Part shown: positions 29,166 to 37,954 of the stretch, piece by piece | How the letters are laid out: every line of letters starts with the position of its first letter | Position numbering within the stretch: the stretch's first letter is position 1 | Assembly: GCA_044507065.1 (NCBI GenBank) | Contig: JBIQJY010000009.1 | Span: forward strand, 1 to 64,000 | DNA length: 64,000 bases | Direction: 5' to 3' | Origin: SCN-69-37 sp044507065 | GTDB taxonomy: Bacteria > Acidobacteriota > Vicinamibacteria > Vicinamibacterales > SCN-69-37 | Notes under the pieces: model-generated | Seen by the model: only the letters and a program-made list of their open reading frames with translations | Databases searched by the model: none | What the model was told of the DNA's origin: nothing | Made by a program: the position numbers and the translations under genes

Positions 29166-30631
29166 GGTTGCTCAGTCGAACGAGCGATCTCGCCGTGCTC
29201 CAGGCCGACACCGTCGCCGCGGCCCTCAGTGCGCGCTGGCCCTCGCTGTCGATCGAGCGGCTGACGCGGTCGTCGCTCGGTGATCGCGATACCCGGGTGG
29301 ACCTCTGGCAGGCGCCGGACAAAGGCGTGTTCACGAGCGACTTATCCGAGGCGCTCACCGCGGGCGTGGCCGACGCGGTCGTGCACTCGTGGAAGGACCT
29401 GCCGATTGCGGGCGTCGAGGGCACGCTCGTGGCCGGCACGCTGGAACGCGCCGACCCGCGCGACGTTCTGCTCATCCGCCGCGGCACCCTCGCGACCCGT
29501 CCATCGACACTCACGGTGCTCACATCGTCGCGCCGGCGTGCGTGGCAGTTGCAGCAATCCGTCGCGCCGCTGCTGCCCTGGACCGTCAGCAGCGTGGAAA
29601 CCGTGCCGGTACGCGGCAATATTCCGACGCGGCTCACGCGCCTTCTCGACGGGCGGGCCGACGCGCTCGTCGTCGCCAAGGCCGCGCTCGATCGCCTGCT
29701 GTCCGATTTCGCCCGCGCGGAGATACGCGCGCACGTCCGGCAGGCGCTCGACCAGTGCGCCTGGATGGTGCTTCCCCTGCGCGAGTTTCCGACGGCGCCG
29801 GCGCAGGGCGCGCTGGCCATCGAGGTCGCCGCGGGGCAACGCGAGGTGCTGCGGCTCGTGCAGGCGATCTCGGATGCGCCCACCGAGCGCGCCGTCAGAA
29901 TCGAACGCGACATCCTGGCCGGTTACGGCGGCGGTTGCCACGAGGCGATTGGCGCGGCGGTGCTCATCCGCGACTACGGCGTGGTGACGAGCGTGCGAGG
30001 CTGCCTGCCCACGGGCGAGTCGCTCGAGCGCTGGTCGCTCGAATCGACATCCGTCCGACCGCCGGCCGCTCCGTTGTCGGCCATCTGGCCGCGCCCCGAT
30101 GAACGCGACTTCTCCGTGCGGCGTCCAACGAGGGATACCGTGCCCGTCGACGATCGCGGGTGGTGGATCGCGCGCGCCGATGCGCTGCCGGCGGCCGTGA
30201 CCCCGGGCGAGACGCAGCTCATCTGGGCGGCCGGTGCGCGCACGTGGCATCGGCTCGCCGCCCGCGGCGTCTGGGTCCATGGCTCATCGGAAGGCCTGGG
30301 CGACACCGAGGCGCCGCGCATCGAGGCGCTGGCGGGTCGCGCAGTACAGTGGCTGCGCCTGACGCACACTGGCAGCGGGGATCCGACCGCATTTCCCGCC
30401 TATGCTGTCGACACGCGCTTTCCGGAGGACCTCGGGGCGCGGACGCACTTCTACTGGACGAGCGGCAGCGCGTTCCGGGCGGCCGTGGCCCGGTACCCCA
30501 CCATCGGCCGCGGCTGGCACGCGTGCGGCCCGGGACGTACATCGCTGGCGGTTCGCAACGGGATTGGCGACGCCTCGCGCGTCAGCATCTGGCTGGATTA
30601 CGAGCAATGGCTCACACACGTGACGAAGTGA
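29156..30631 (+). CDS. hemC: Hydroxymethylbilane synthase fused to HemD-like domain
   Basis: A 491-residue protein. Residues 1-275 are porphobilinogen deaminase: LLSRTSDLAVLQAD, KGVFTSDLSEAL, HSWKDLP with catalytic Asp81, VRGN at 152-155, QGALAIE, and the dipyrromethane-cofactor Cys261 in GYGGGCHEAIG. Residues about 310-491 form a second domain with little obvious similarity to standard uroporphyrinogen-III synthase, but with that fold's expected alternation (WWIARADAL, QWLRLTHTGSG, TSGSAFRAAVARYP). No separate hemD is in the cluster, so a HemC/HemD bifunctional enzyme is inferred. Start ATG at 29156 overlaps hemA by 10 bases. Confidence 0.85.
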   Translation: MRVRLLSRTSDLAVLQADTVAAALSARWPSLSIERLTRSSLGDRDTRVDLWQAPDKGVFTSDLSEALTAGVADAVVHSWKDLPIAGVEGTLVAGTLERADPRDVLLIRRGTLATRPSTLTVLTSSRRRAWQLQQSVAPLLPWTVSSVETVPVRGNIPTRLTRLLDGRADALVVAKAALDRLLSDFARAEIRAHVRQALDQCAWMVLPLREFPTAPAQGALAIEVAAGQREVLRLVQAISDAPTERAVRIERDILAGYGGGCHEAIGAAVLIRDYGVVTSVRGCLPTGESLERWSLESTSVRPPAAPLSAIWPRPDERDFSVRRPTRDTVPVDDRGWWIARADALPAAVTPGETQLIWAAGARTWHRLAARGVWVHGSSEGLGDTEAPRIEALAGRAVQWLRLTHTGSGDPTAFPAYAVDTRFPEDLGARTHFYWTSGSAFRAAVARYPTIGRGWHACGPGRTSLAVRNGIGDASRVSIWLDYEQWLTHVTK

Positions 30632-31602
30632 CACTCGCGGCCGCGCCATGGTCGCGCCTCCGGCTGCGCCGCACGGCACACCTGCGCGACATGGTGGCGG
30701 AAACGACGTTCGGCGCCGCGCAGTTGATTCAGCCGGTGTTCGTGGTCGACGGCCTGGCCGGCAGCGAGCCAATCCCGGGGCTCGGGGATACCGCACGACA
30801 TGGGCGCGACGCCGCGCTCGAATCAATCGCCCGCGACGTGGATGCCGGCGTGCGCCACTTCATGCTGTTCGGCGTACCGGCGACGAAGGGCACGCGCGAT
30901 CTGCGCTTCGACGATCTGGCGCGGACCGTGGCGGCCATCAAGGCGCGGTTCGGCGACGCGCTGCACCTCTGGGTCGACATCTGCCTGTGCTCGGCCACCG
31001 CGCACGGCCACTGCGCGCTGCTCGACGACAGCGGCGAGATCGATCTCGGCCCGACGCTCGACGCGCTGAGCCGTGCCGCCGTCGATGCGGCGGGGGCGGG
31101 CGCCGACGGTGTCGCGCCAAGCGACATGATGGACGGCCGCGTCGGTCACATCCGTTCGTCGCTCGATGCGGCGGGCCATGGTCGCGTGCCCGTCATGAGC
31201 TACAGCACGAAGTTCGCGAGCAGCTTCTACGGCCCGTTCCGCGGTGCGGCCGATTCGGCGCCGCAGTTCGGCAACCGGCGGCACTATCAGATCGACGTGC
31301 GGTCCCGTCGCGACGCGATCGAGTCGAGCGTCCGCTGCGCCGACGAGGGCGCCGACCTGCTGATGGTCAAGCCCGGCCTGTCGTCCATCGACCTCATCGC
31401 GCCCATCGCCGACGCCACCGGGCGGCCCGTGGGCGCCTATCAGGTCAGCGGCGAGTACGCCGGCCTGACGGCGCTGGCCGAGCAGGGATTCGCCGACTTC
31501 GATCAGGTGCTGCTCGAGACACTCCTCGTGTTCCGCCGCGCCGGCGCGGCGTTCATCATCACGTACGGCGCGCGGCGCGCGCGGCAGCTGGGCCTGGCAT
31601 GA
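30607..31602 (+). CDS. hemB: Delta-aminolevulinic acid dehydratase (zinc type)
   Basis: A 331-residue enzyme condensing two 5-aminolevulinate molecules to porphobilinogen. The zinc-binding triad Cys126, Cys128 and Cys136 is in DICLCSATAHGHC, so it belongs to the Zn-dependent branch rather than the Mg type. Schiff-base lysines are Lys202 (SYSTKFASSFYGPFR) and Lys255 (LLMVKPGL). The start ATG at 30607 lies within the end of hemC, a 25-base overlap, and the stop overlaps hemL by four bases, which implies translational coupling. Confidence 0.95.
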   Translation: MAHTRDEVTLAAAPWSRLRLRRTAHLRDMVAETTFGAAQLIQPVFVVDGLAGSEPIPGLGDTARHGRDAALESIARDVDAGVRHFMLFGVPATKGTRDLRFDDLARTVAAIKARFGDALHLWVDICLCSATAHGHCALLDDSGEIDLGPTLDALSRAAVDAAGAGADGVAPSDMMDGRVGHIRSSLDAAGHGRVPVMSYSTKFASSFYGPFRGAADSAPQFGNRRHYQIDVRSRRDAIESSVRCADEGADLLMVKPGLSSIDLIAPIADATGRPVGAYQVSGEYAGLTALAEQGFADFDQVLLETLLVFRRAGAAFIITYGARRARQLGLA

Positions 31603-32876
31603 CGACAAGCACCGACCTCCACGGGCGGGCCCTTCGCACGGCGCCCGGCGGGGTGCACAGTCCGGTTCGCGCGTTTCGCAGTGTCGGCGGGACCCCGGTC
31701 TACATGCAATCGGCGGCCGGCGCACGCATCACGGACGTCGACGGCCGCAGCTACATCGACTTCTGCCTCAGCTTCGGGCCGCTGATTCTCGGCCATCGCG
31801 ACGACACCGTGCGCGAAGCCGTGCGCCTCGCCGTCGAGGACGGCTGGTCGTATGGCACGTGCGAGCCGTATTCGCTCGCGCTGGCCGAATGGATCATCGC
31901 CAGGGTCCCCTGGGTCGAGCGCGTGCGCTTCGTGTCGTCGGGCACCGAAGCGGTGATGTCCGCACTGCGCGTGGCGCGCGCGGCCACGGGTCGACCCCGC
32001 ATCCTCAAGTTCGAGGGCTGCTATCACGGGCACGCCGATCAGCTGCTCGTGCAGGCCGGGAGCGGCCTGGCCGGCCCGGTTGCCGCCAGCAGCGCGGGGC
32101 TGCCATCCGAGACCATTTCAGCCACGCTCGTCGCACCGCTCGACGACGAAGCGGCCTTCGACGCGATCCTCGACGCACACGGCGCCGAGATCGCCGCCGT
32201 CATCGTGGAGCCCGTGCCGGCCAACTACGGGCTGCTGCCGCCGCGGCCCGAATGGCTGGCGCACGTGGCCGCACGCGCGCGCGCGGCGGGAGCCCTCGTG
32301 ATCCTCGACGAAGTCATCACCGGGTTCCGCAGCGGCCTGCGGGGCGCGGCCGGGACGTTCGACATCAGGCCCGACCTCGTCTGCTACGGCAAGATCATTG
32401 GTGGCGGGTTTCCAGTCGGCGCCTACGCGGGACGCGCCGACCTGCTCTCGCTCGTCGCGCCAGAGGGCCCCGTCTACCAGGCCGGGACGCTCAGCGCGAA
32501 CCCGGTCGGCATGCGCGCGGGGCTCGCGACGCTCGAGCGCATGGAATCACTCGACGGGTGGCGGGTGCTCGAGACGCGCACCGCGGCGTTCGTCGACGCG
32601 CTGCGCCAGCACCTGTATCCCCTGCTGCCCGACCTCGGCATCGTCAGGCACGCGTCGATCTTCTGGTTCTGCCGGGGCGCCGAGCCGCGCCAGCCCCAGC
32701 GCATTCCCGCCGGGCATGCCGACTGGTATCGCCGCTTCTTCCATGCTGCCCTGGCACGCGGCATCTACCTGCCACCGTCGGCCTACGAAGTCTGTTTCCT
32801 CTCGCACGCGCACGACGACGTCACGCTGGACGAAGCGGCGGGAGCGCTGGCCGCCGCCGCACGGGAATCGGCATAG
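31599..32876 (+). CDS. hemL: Glutamate-1-semialdehyde 2,1-aminomutase
   Basis: A 425-residue PLP enzyme converting glutamate-1-semialdehyde to 5-aminolevulinate. The PLP lysine is Lys265 in CYGKIIGGGFPVGAY; ILDEVITGFR gives the Asp contacting the pyridine ring; SSGTEAVMSALRVARAATGR and KFEGCYHGHAD are family-specific. The start overlaps the hemB stop (ATGA) and the longer open frame upstream is rejected because it is antisense-like composition within hemB. It ends directly before the sensor kinase start. Confidence 0.95.
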   Translation: MTTSTDLHGRALRTAPGGVHSPVRAFRSVGGTPVYMQSAAGARITDVDGRSYIDFCLSFGPLILGHRDDTVREAVRLAVEDGWSYGTCEPYSLALAEWIIARVPWVERVRFVSSGTEAVMSALRVARAATGRPRILKFEGCYHGHADQLLVQAGSGLAGPVAASSAGLPSETISATLVAPLDDEAAFDAILDAHGAEIAAVIVEPVPANYGLLPPRPEWLAHVAARARAAGALVILDEVITGFRSGLRGAAGTFDIRPDLVCYGKIIGGGFPVGAYAGRADLLSLVAPEGPVYQAGTLSANPVGMRAGLATLERMESLDGWRVLETRTAAFVDALRQHLYPLLPDLGIVRHASIFWFCRGAEPRQPQRIPAGHADWYRRFFHAALARGIYLPPSAYEVCFLSHAHDDVTLDEAAGALAAAARESA

Positions 32877-33722
32877 ATGGCGCTGCCGGCCCCCCGCACG
32901 CGCGTGCACTACGTGGCGGCCGTCGCCTGGCTGGTCTTCACGGTATCGCTCGCCTCATGGTGGCTCAGCGTCGGCCTGGCGCTGACCGACAGGCACCGCA
33001 TGTTCCTGTGGGAGGGTGCGGCGTTCATCGTGGTCCTGCTGGTTGGCGGGGTGGCCATCCTCGTGGCGATCCGTCGCGAGAACCGCCGGCACCAGGCACT
33101 CGAAACCTTCTTCATGGCGTTCACCCACGACCTGAAGACGTCGCTGGCCAGCGTGCAGCTGCAGGCCGAAGGCCTCAGGGAAGATGGACCCGATCCGGCC
33201 CAGTCCGGTCCGATTGACCGGCTCCTGCAGGACACCGTGCGGCTGCAGATTCAGCTCGAGAACTCGCTGTTCGTCGCCCAGCCGGACGGCCGCCTGCTCA
33301 AGGAGCGACTCGACCTGGCCGCTGCCGTCGACCGGCAGCGCGAGGACTGGCCCTCGCTCGACATCATCGTGACGGGCACGGGTCACGTCCTCGTCGATGC
33401 GCGCGCGTTCGAGACCGTGCTCCGCAACGTGCTGCAGAACGCCGTCATCCACGGCGGCGCCTCACGCGTCGACGTCGGCATCGAGCGCACGAACGCCGGC
33501 GTCGTACGACTGACCCTTGCCGACAACGGCCGCGGCATGACGCCCGAAGGCCTGGCGCAACTGGGCGAGCCGTTCGCCCGGCCCGGTCCAACCAGCGGAA
33601 CGGGCGCCGGCCTCTACGTCAGCCGGCGGCTCGTGACGCGAATGGGCGGCGACATGCACTTCGCCGTGTCGGGCAGCGACAGCGGGCTCGTCGTCACGAT
33701 CGACCTGCCGGAGGCGCGATGA
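32877..33722 (+). CDS. Sensor histidine kinase embedded in the hem operon
   Basis: A 281-residue inner-membrane kinase. Two membrane helices (about 12-34 and 48-66) are joined by only about 13 residues, so there is no periplasmic sensing domain and no PAS or HAMP domain. The H-box is FTHDLKTSL with His84; the N-box NVLQNAVIH, D-box DNGRGM and G-box GTGAGLYV follow. It abuts hemL with no gap and overlaps the response regulator by four bases. By position it probably senses heme, a precursor or membrane redox state, comparable to Leptospira HemK; this is inference. Confidence 0.88.
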   Translation: MALPAPRTRVHYVAAVAWLVFTVSLASWWLSVGLALTDRHRMFLWEGAAFIVVLLVGGVAILVAIRRENRRHQALETFFMAFTHDLKTSLASVQLQAEGLREDGPDPAQSGPIDRLLQDTVRLQIQLENSLFVAQPDGRLLKERLDLAAAVDRQREDWPSLDIIVTGTGHVLVDARAFETVLRNVLQNAVIHGGASRVDVGIERTNAGVVRLTLADNGRGMTPEGLAQLGEPFARPGPTSGTGAGLYVSRRLVTRMGGDMHFAVSGSDSGLVVTIDLPEAR

Positions 33723-34402
33723 CGCCGCGCGTGCTGCTCGTCGAGGACGATCTGTCGCTCGGGCAGACGCTGTACGAACGGCTGCAGAAGGAGAAGCTCG
33801 ACGTCAGCTGGGCGCAGACGGTGGCGGCCGCCGAAGCGGCACTCGAATCCGGAAGCTGGGATCTTGCCGTTGTCGACGTGAAGCTGCCGGACGGATCCGG
33901 ATTCGGCCTCGCGCGACACATCAAGCGCACGTCGCTCACGCCGGTGATGTTCATGACGGCGCTCAACTCGGCCGAGAACCGGCTCGAGGGTTTCGAGATT
34001 GGCGCGGACGAATACCTGCCCAAGCCGTTCCACCTCAAGGAGTTCATCCTTCGGGTGCGCCACGTGCTGGCCACGCAGCGCACACCGAAAGTCCTCGACG
34101 TCCGCGGCCGGCGCATCGACCTGCACGCACTCAGCGTCACCGGGCCCGGCGGAGAACGTGTGTTCCTGCAGATTCGCGACGCCCGCGTGCTCCGGCTGCT
34201 GATTGCCGCCGCGCCGAACGTCGTCGACCGCGCCGAAGTACTCGACCGCGTGTGGGGCCACGATCAGTACCCGACGACGCGCGCCGTCGACAACAGCATC
34301 GTGCGCATCCGTCAGGCCCTCGGCGATGACGAGGGCGAGTTGATCCGATCGGTCCGCGGCGTGGGTTATCAGTGGACGCCGGCTGTCGAGGAACAGACAT
34401 GA
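33719..34402 (+). CDS. OmpR-family response regulator embedded in the hem operon
   Basis: A 227-residue regulator. The receiver domain has the acidic pair at 10-11, phosphoacceptor Asp53 (VVDVKLPDGSG) and Lys102 (ADEYLPKPF). A winged-helix DNA-binding domain follows from about 130, with DRVWGHDQYPTTRAVDNSIV and IRSVRGVGYQW. It overlaps both neighbours by ATGA. It likely controls the hem promoter at 28277-28307 and possibly divergent hemH. Comparable to Leptospira HemR by context only. Confidence 0.92.
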   Translation: MTPRVLLVEDDLSLGQTLYERLQKEKLDVSWAQTVAAAEAALESGSWDLAVVDVKLPDGSGFGLARHIKRTSLTPVMFMTALNSAENRLEGFEIGADEYLPKPFHLKEFILRVRHVLATQRTPKVLDVRGRRIDLHALSVTGPGGERVFLQIRDARVLRLLIAAAPNVVDRAEVLDRVWGHDQYPTTRAVDNSIVRIRQALGDDEGELIRSVRGVGYQWTPAVEEQT

Positions 34403-35427
34403 ATCGTTTCGTGCGTGCAATCGCTCGCGAGCGTCTCGATGTGCCGCCCATCTGGCTGATGCGGCAGGCCGGGCGCTACCAGCGTTCCTACCAGGCGCTC
34501 CGGCGTCGGCACACCTTCGAGCAACTGTGCCGCGAGCCGCACCTGGCCGCACGCGTGGCGCTCGACTCGGTGGATCAGTTCGACTTCGACGCCGCAATCC
34601 TCTTCAGCGACCTGCTGTTCCCGCTCGACGCACTGGGACTGCCGGTCAGTTACGACGATGGCGGACCGAAGCTGGCCCGACGCCTCGACGCGGCGCGGCT
34701 CCCGAAGCTGCGCGACGTGGACCAGGCCGCCGCGCGCCTGGCGTTTCAGGCCGAGGCCACCGCGCTCACACGCTTCGAACTGTCCCCGTCGAAAGGGCTG
34801 GTCGGGTTCATCGGCGGCCCGTGGACGCTGTTTGTCTACGCCGTCGAGGGGACGCATGCCGGATCGCTCGTCGCGGCGAAGACGTCCATGCCGCTCTATC
34901 GCCAGTTCGCCCGCATCCTCGTGCCGCTGCTCGAGCGGGCCGCACGGGCGCAGCTCGAGGCGGGCGCCGACATGGTGATGGTGTTCGATACGGCAGCCGG
35001 TGAGCTCGCGCCAGCCGACTTCCGCCGGCTGCTCGCCCCGGATCTGCGCCGGCTGTCGGCTGCGCTGCCGGGCCGGCTGGGCTACTTCGCCCGCGGCATC
35101 CAGGCCGCCCATCTCGGCGGCAGCGCGTCGACGCGCGACATCGGCGACTGGCTGGGACTCGGCGTCGACTGGCGCTGGGACATCGCGTCGGTCATCGGGA
35201 CACGGGGCCGCTCGGGGTTCGTCCAGGGCAATTTCGATCCCGCCAGGCTGCACCTGACGGGTGCCGCCCTGCGGCGCGCAATCGGCGACTACCTCGCCCC
35301 GATTGCCGCCCTGTCACCGGCGCGCCGGCGCGGGTGGATCTGCGGGCTTGGGCACGGCGTGCTGCCCGGGACCCCGGAAACGAGCGTGCGCGACTTCGTT
35401 CGGTTCGTCCGGAGGCAGCTGGCATGA
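34399..35427 (+). CDS. hemE: Uroporphyrinogen decarboxylase
   Basis: A 342-residue cytosolic enzyme removing four acetate carboxyls from uroporphyrinogen III to give coproporphyrinogen III. The N-terminal signature PIWLMRQAGRYQRSYQALR is complete; AAILFSDLLFPLDALGL holds the catalytic Asp; GFIGGPWTLFVYAVEG is also family-typical. The second signature region is QGNFDPARL, then GWICGLGHGVLPGTPETSV at the C-terminus. The ATG at 34399 overlaps the regulator's stop and the hemN start overlaps its own stop (both ATGA). Confidence 0.95.
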   Translation: MNRFVRAIARERLDVPPIWLMRQAGRYQRSYQALRRRHTFEQLCREPHLAARVALDSVDQFDFDAAILFSDLLFPLDALGLPVSYDDGGPKLARRLDAARLPKLRDVDQAAARLAFQAEATALTRFELSPSKGLVGFIGGPWTLFVYAVEGTHAGSLVAAKTSMPLYRQFARILVPLLERAARAQLEAGADMVMVFDTAAGELAPADFRRLLAPDLRRLSAALPGRLGYFARGIQAAHLGGSASTRDIGDWLGLGVDWRWDIASVIGTRGRSGFVQGNFDPARLHLTGAALRRAIGDYLAPIAALSPARRRGWICGLGHGVLPGTPETSVRDFVRFVRRQLA

Positions 35428-36773
35428 CGCTTTCCGACCTGCTCGAGAAGTACGACGTCCCGGTTCCGCGGTACACGAGTTACCCCACGGTGCCGCAGTG
35501 GCACGACACGCCGTCGATCGACGAGTGGGCGTTGTCGCTCGCGCAGGCGGCCGCCGCGCCTTCCGCCTCGTTGTCGATGTACGTGCACCTGCCGTTCTGC
35601 GAGTCGCTGTGCTCGTTCTGCGGGTGCAACAACGTCATCACGCGCGATCACGGCCGCGAGGCGCCCTACGTCGACACCGTGCTGGCCGAGCTGCGCGCCT
35701 ACCTCTCGCGCGTCCCCCCACTGGCCGGACAGCCGTTCCAGCAGCTGCATCTTGGCGGCGGGACGCCGACGTTCCTCTCGGCGGCGTCGCTCGTGAAGCT
35801 GGTGCGGGGGATCTACGCACTCCTTCCACCCGATCCGGGCGGGTTCGAAGGCTCGATCGAGGTCGACCCGCGCGTCACGACCGACGAACAGCTCGCGGCC
35901 CTTCGCGACCTCGACTTCCGGCGCGTGTCCCTCGGCGTGCAGGACGTGGACGCCGAGGTGCAGCGGCTGGTCAATCGCATCCAGCCAATCGAGATGACCG
36001 AACGGATCTGCGCAACGGCCCGCGCGCTCGGTTACGAGTCGGTGAACCTCGACCTCATCTACGGGCTGCCGGGCCAGACTCCGGCCACAATCGCGACGCT
36101 GGCCGACGCGGTCGTGCGGCTCAATCCCGATCGGCTCGCCGTTTACAGCTTCGCGCGCGTGCCGTGGATCAAGCCGGCGCAGCGCCGGTTCAAGGACGAC
36201 CAGATTCCCACGGGCGCCGAGAAGCGCGCGCTCTACGAGGCGATCCGGGCGCCGCTCGTGGCGGCCGGGTACGTCGAGATCGGCCTCGATCATTTCGCGC
36301 GTCCATCCGACGCGCTGGCCACCGCGGCCGACGAGGGACGACTGCATCGGAACTTCATGGGCTATACCGAGGTGCGCACGACGACACTGCTCGGCCTCGG
36401 CGTGAGCGCGATCTCCGAGACGCCCGACTGCTACCACCAGAACGAGAAGGTGCTCACGACCTACGAGCAGCGTGTGCATGCAGGCGAGATTCCGACGCTG
36501 CGCGGGCACCGGCTCTCGGCCGACGACCAGGGTCGGCGCGACCGGATTGCCGCGCTCATGACGCGTTTCCGCGCGCCCATCTCCGCGGGCGGGATCACCG
36601 CCGACGCGACGCGCATGGCCGAACTGGCCGCCGACGGACTCATCGAGGTGGCCGGCGACGACATGGTGGTGCCCGGCCGCGGCCGCGCGTTTCTGCGCAA
36701 CATCGCCACGGCGTTCGACGCCCATCTCCCGGGTCAGGATCCCACGCGGCCCACCTATTCGACATCCGCATGA
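35424..36773 (+). CDS. hemN: Oxygen-independent coproporphyrinogen III dehydrogenase
   Basis: A 449-residue radical SAM enzyme making protoporphyrinogen IX. The [4Fe-4S] motif is C59-x3-C63-x2-C66 in LPFCESLCSFCGC; the adjacent extra Cys68 is characteristic of true HemN rather than HemW. GGGTPTFLS and the HemN N-terminal PVPRYTSYPT 'tip' are present, as is the C-terminal domain with TYEQRVHAGEIPTLRG. This identifies the protoporphyrin-dependent route and allows heme synthesis without oxygen at this step. Confidence 0.95.
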   Translation: MTLSDLLEKYDVPVPRYTSYPTVPQWHDTPSIDEWALSLAQAAAAPSASLSMYVHLPFCESLCSFCGCNNVITRDHGREAPYVDTVLAELRAYLSRVPPLAGQPFQQLHLGGGTPTFLSAASLVKLVRGIYALLPPDPGGFEGSIEVDPRVTTDEQLAALRDLDFRRVSLGVQDVDAEVQRLVNRIQPIEMTERICATARALGYESVNLDLIYGLPGQTPATIATLADAVVRLNPDRLAVYSFARVPWIKPAQRRFKDDQIPTGAEKRALYEAIRAPLVAAGYVEIGLDHFARPSDALATAADEGRLHRNFMGYTEVRTTTLLGLGVSAISETPDCYHQNEKVLTTYEQRVHAGEIPTLRGHRLSADDQGRRDRIAALMTRFRAPISAGGITADATRMAELAADGLIEVAGDDMVVPGRGRAFLRNIATAFDAHLPGQDPTRPTYSTSA

Positions 36774-37954
36774 AATCCGCGCGCGTCGTCGGCGCCGGTC
36801 TGAGCGGACTGGCCGCGGCATGGTGCCTGCGGGATGCCGGCTTCGACGTGGAGGTCATCGAGGCCGCCGAAGAGCCGGGCGGCCTCATCGGCACGATGCA
36901 CACGCCACACGGTCCTGTCGAGCGCGCGGCGAATGCCTTCGTCTGGACCGAGACGACAGCCGCATGGTTCGCGCGCCTCCACATCGCGCCGTCATTCCCG
37001 CTCGATGCCAGCCGTCACCGGTTCATCTATCGCGACGGCCATCCGCGGCGATGGCCCCTGCGCCGCGGCGAGACGTTTGCAATGGGTGCGAGAGCCGGAT
37101 GGACGTACCTGACGCGACGGATGCGGCCGCGGCCCGGCGAAACCGTTGCGGCCTTTGTCAGCCGCGTGGCGGGACCGGCCGCCGTCGCCTGGTTCGTTGC
37201 GCCCGCCCTCCAGGGCATCTACGGCGCCCCGGCGGATCAGCTGTCGGCCGAGGCCGTGTTCGGCGGATGGCGGCGCGCACGTGGCGGCAGCGCCGCGCCG
37301 CCCGGCGGCATGGGCGAGTTCATCGACCGGCTCTACCAGGCGCTGTGCGCGCGTGGCGTGTCATTCTCGTTCGGGGCGCCGGTCGACTACATCGGTGGCG
37401 CGCTGCCCACGGTGGTCGCGACCCACGCGCGCGCCGCCGCCGCGCTCGTCGCACCGCACGCGCCGGCGCTCGGCTCGGCGCTCGGGCGCGTGCGGCTCTC
37501 CGGGCTCGAGACCGTCACCGCATTCTTCGAGCCGCGCCCCGACGACATCGCCGGTTTCGGCGTGCTCTTCCCGCGCGGCTGCGGCATCGACGCGCTTGGC
37601 GTGCTGTTCAACACGAGCATCTTCCCGGGACGAGGCACGCAGCGGTCCGAAACGTGGATCTACTCGCTCGCCGACGGTGCCTCCGCGGCGCCGGCCGCCG
37701 ACCGTGTGTCGGCCGATCGCGAAGTCCTGACGGGTCGACGCCAGGTGCCGCTTGGCCTGTTCGCCACGACCCGGCCCGAAGCCCTGCCCGTCTACGACGC
37801 AGGCATTGTCGCGGTGCAGGCCCACGTCGCGGAACTGCCGCCGTGGCTCGCGCTCTCCGGCAACTACCTCGGCCAGATTGGCGTGTCGACGCTGCTCGCT
37901 CGGGCGGAAACGACGGTGGCTTCGCTCATCGCCCGGGCGTCCGCCCGACGCTGA
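36770..37954 (+). CDS. hemG: Protoporphyrinogen oxidase (HemY/PPOX type)
   Basis: A 394-residue FAD-dependent oxidase converting protoporphyrinogen IX to protoporphyrin IX. The dinucleotide motif is VVGAGLSGLAAAWCL, followed by the acidic strand end VEVIEAAEEPGGLIGT. The middle has PALQGIYGAPADQLSAEAVF, a PPOX hallmark, and the C-terminus has LSGNYLGQIGVSTLLARAE. It is shorter than the usual 450-470 residues. The name hemG follows common use for this operon position; by sequence it is the HemY type, not the flavodoxin-like HemG. Its last 91 bases overlap the convergent radical SAM gene. Confidence 0.88.
   Translation: MKSARVVGAGLSGLAAAWCLRDAGFDVEVIEAAEEPGGLIGTMHTPHGPVERAANAFVWTETTAAWFARLHIAPSFPLDASRHRFIYRDGHPRRWPLRRGETFAMGARAGWTYLTRRMRPRPGETVAAFVSRVAGPAAVAWFVAPALQGIYGAPADQLSAEAVFGGWRRARGGSAAPPGGMGEFIDRLYQALCARGVSFSFGAPVDYIGGALPTVVATHARAAAALVAPHAPALGSALGRVRLSGLETVTAFFEPRPDDIAGFGVLFPRGCGIDALGVLFNTSIFPGRGTQRSETWIYSLADGASAAPAADRVSADREVLTGRRQVPLGLFATTRPEALPVYDAGIVAVQAHVAELPPWLALSGNYLGQIGVSTLLARAETTVASLIARASARR

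Noticed and set aside
35261..36769. An apparent 500-residue N-terminal extension of hemG overlapping hemE and hemN.
   Set aside because: hemN is complete in its own frame with all motifs; hemG homology and an ATGA overlap begin at 36770.
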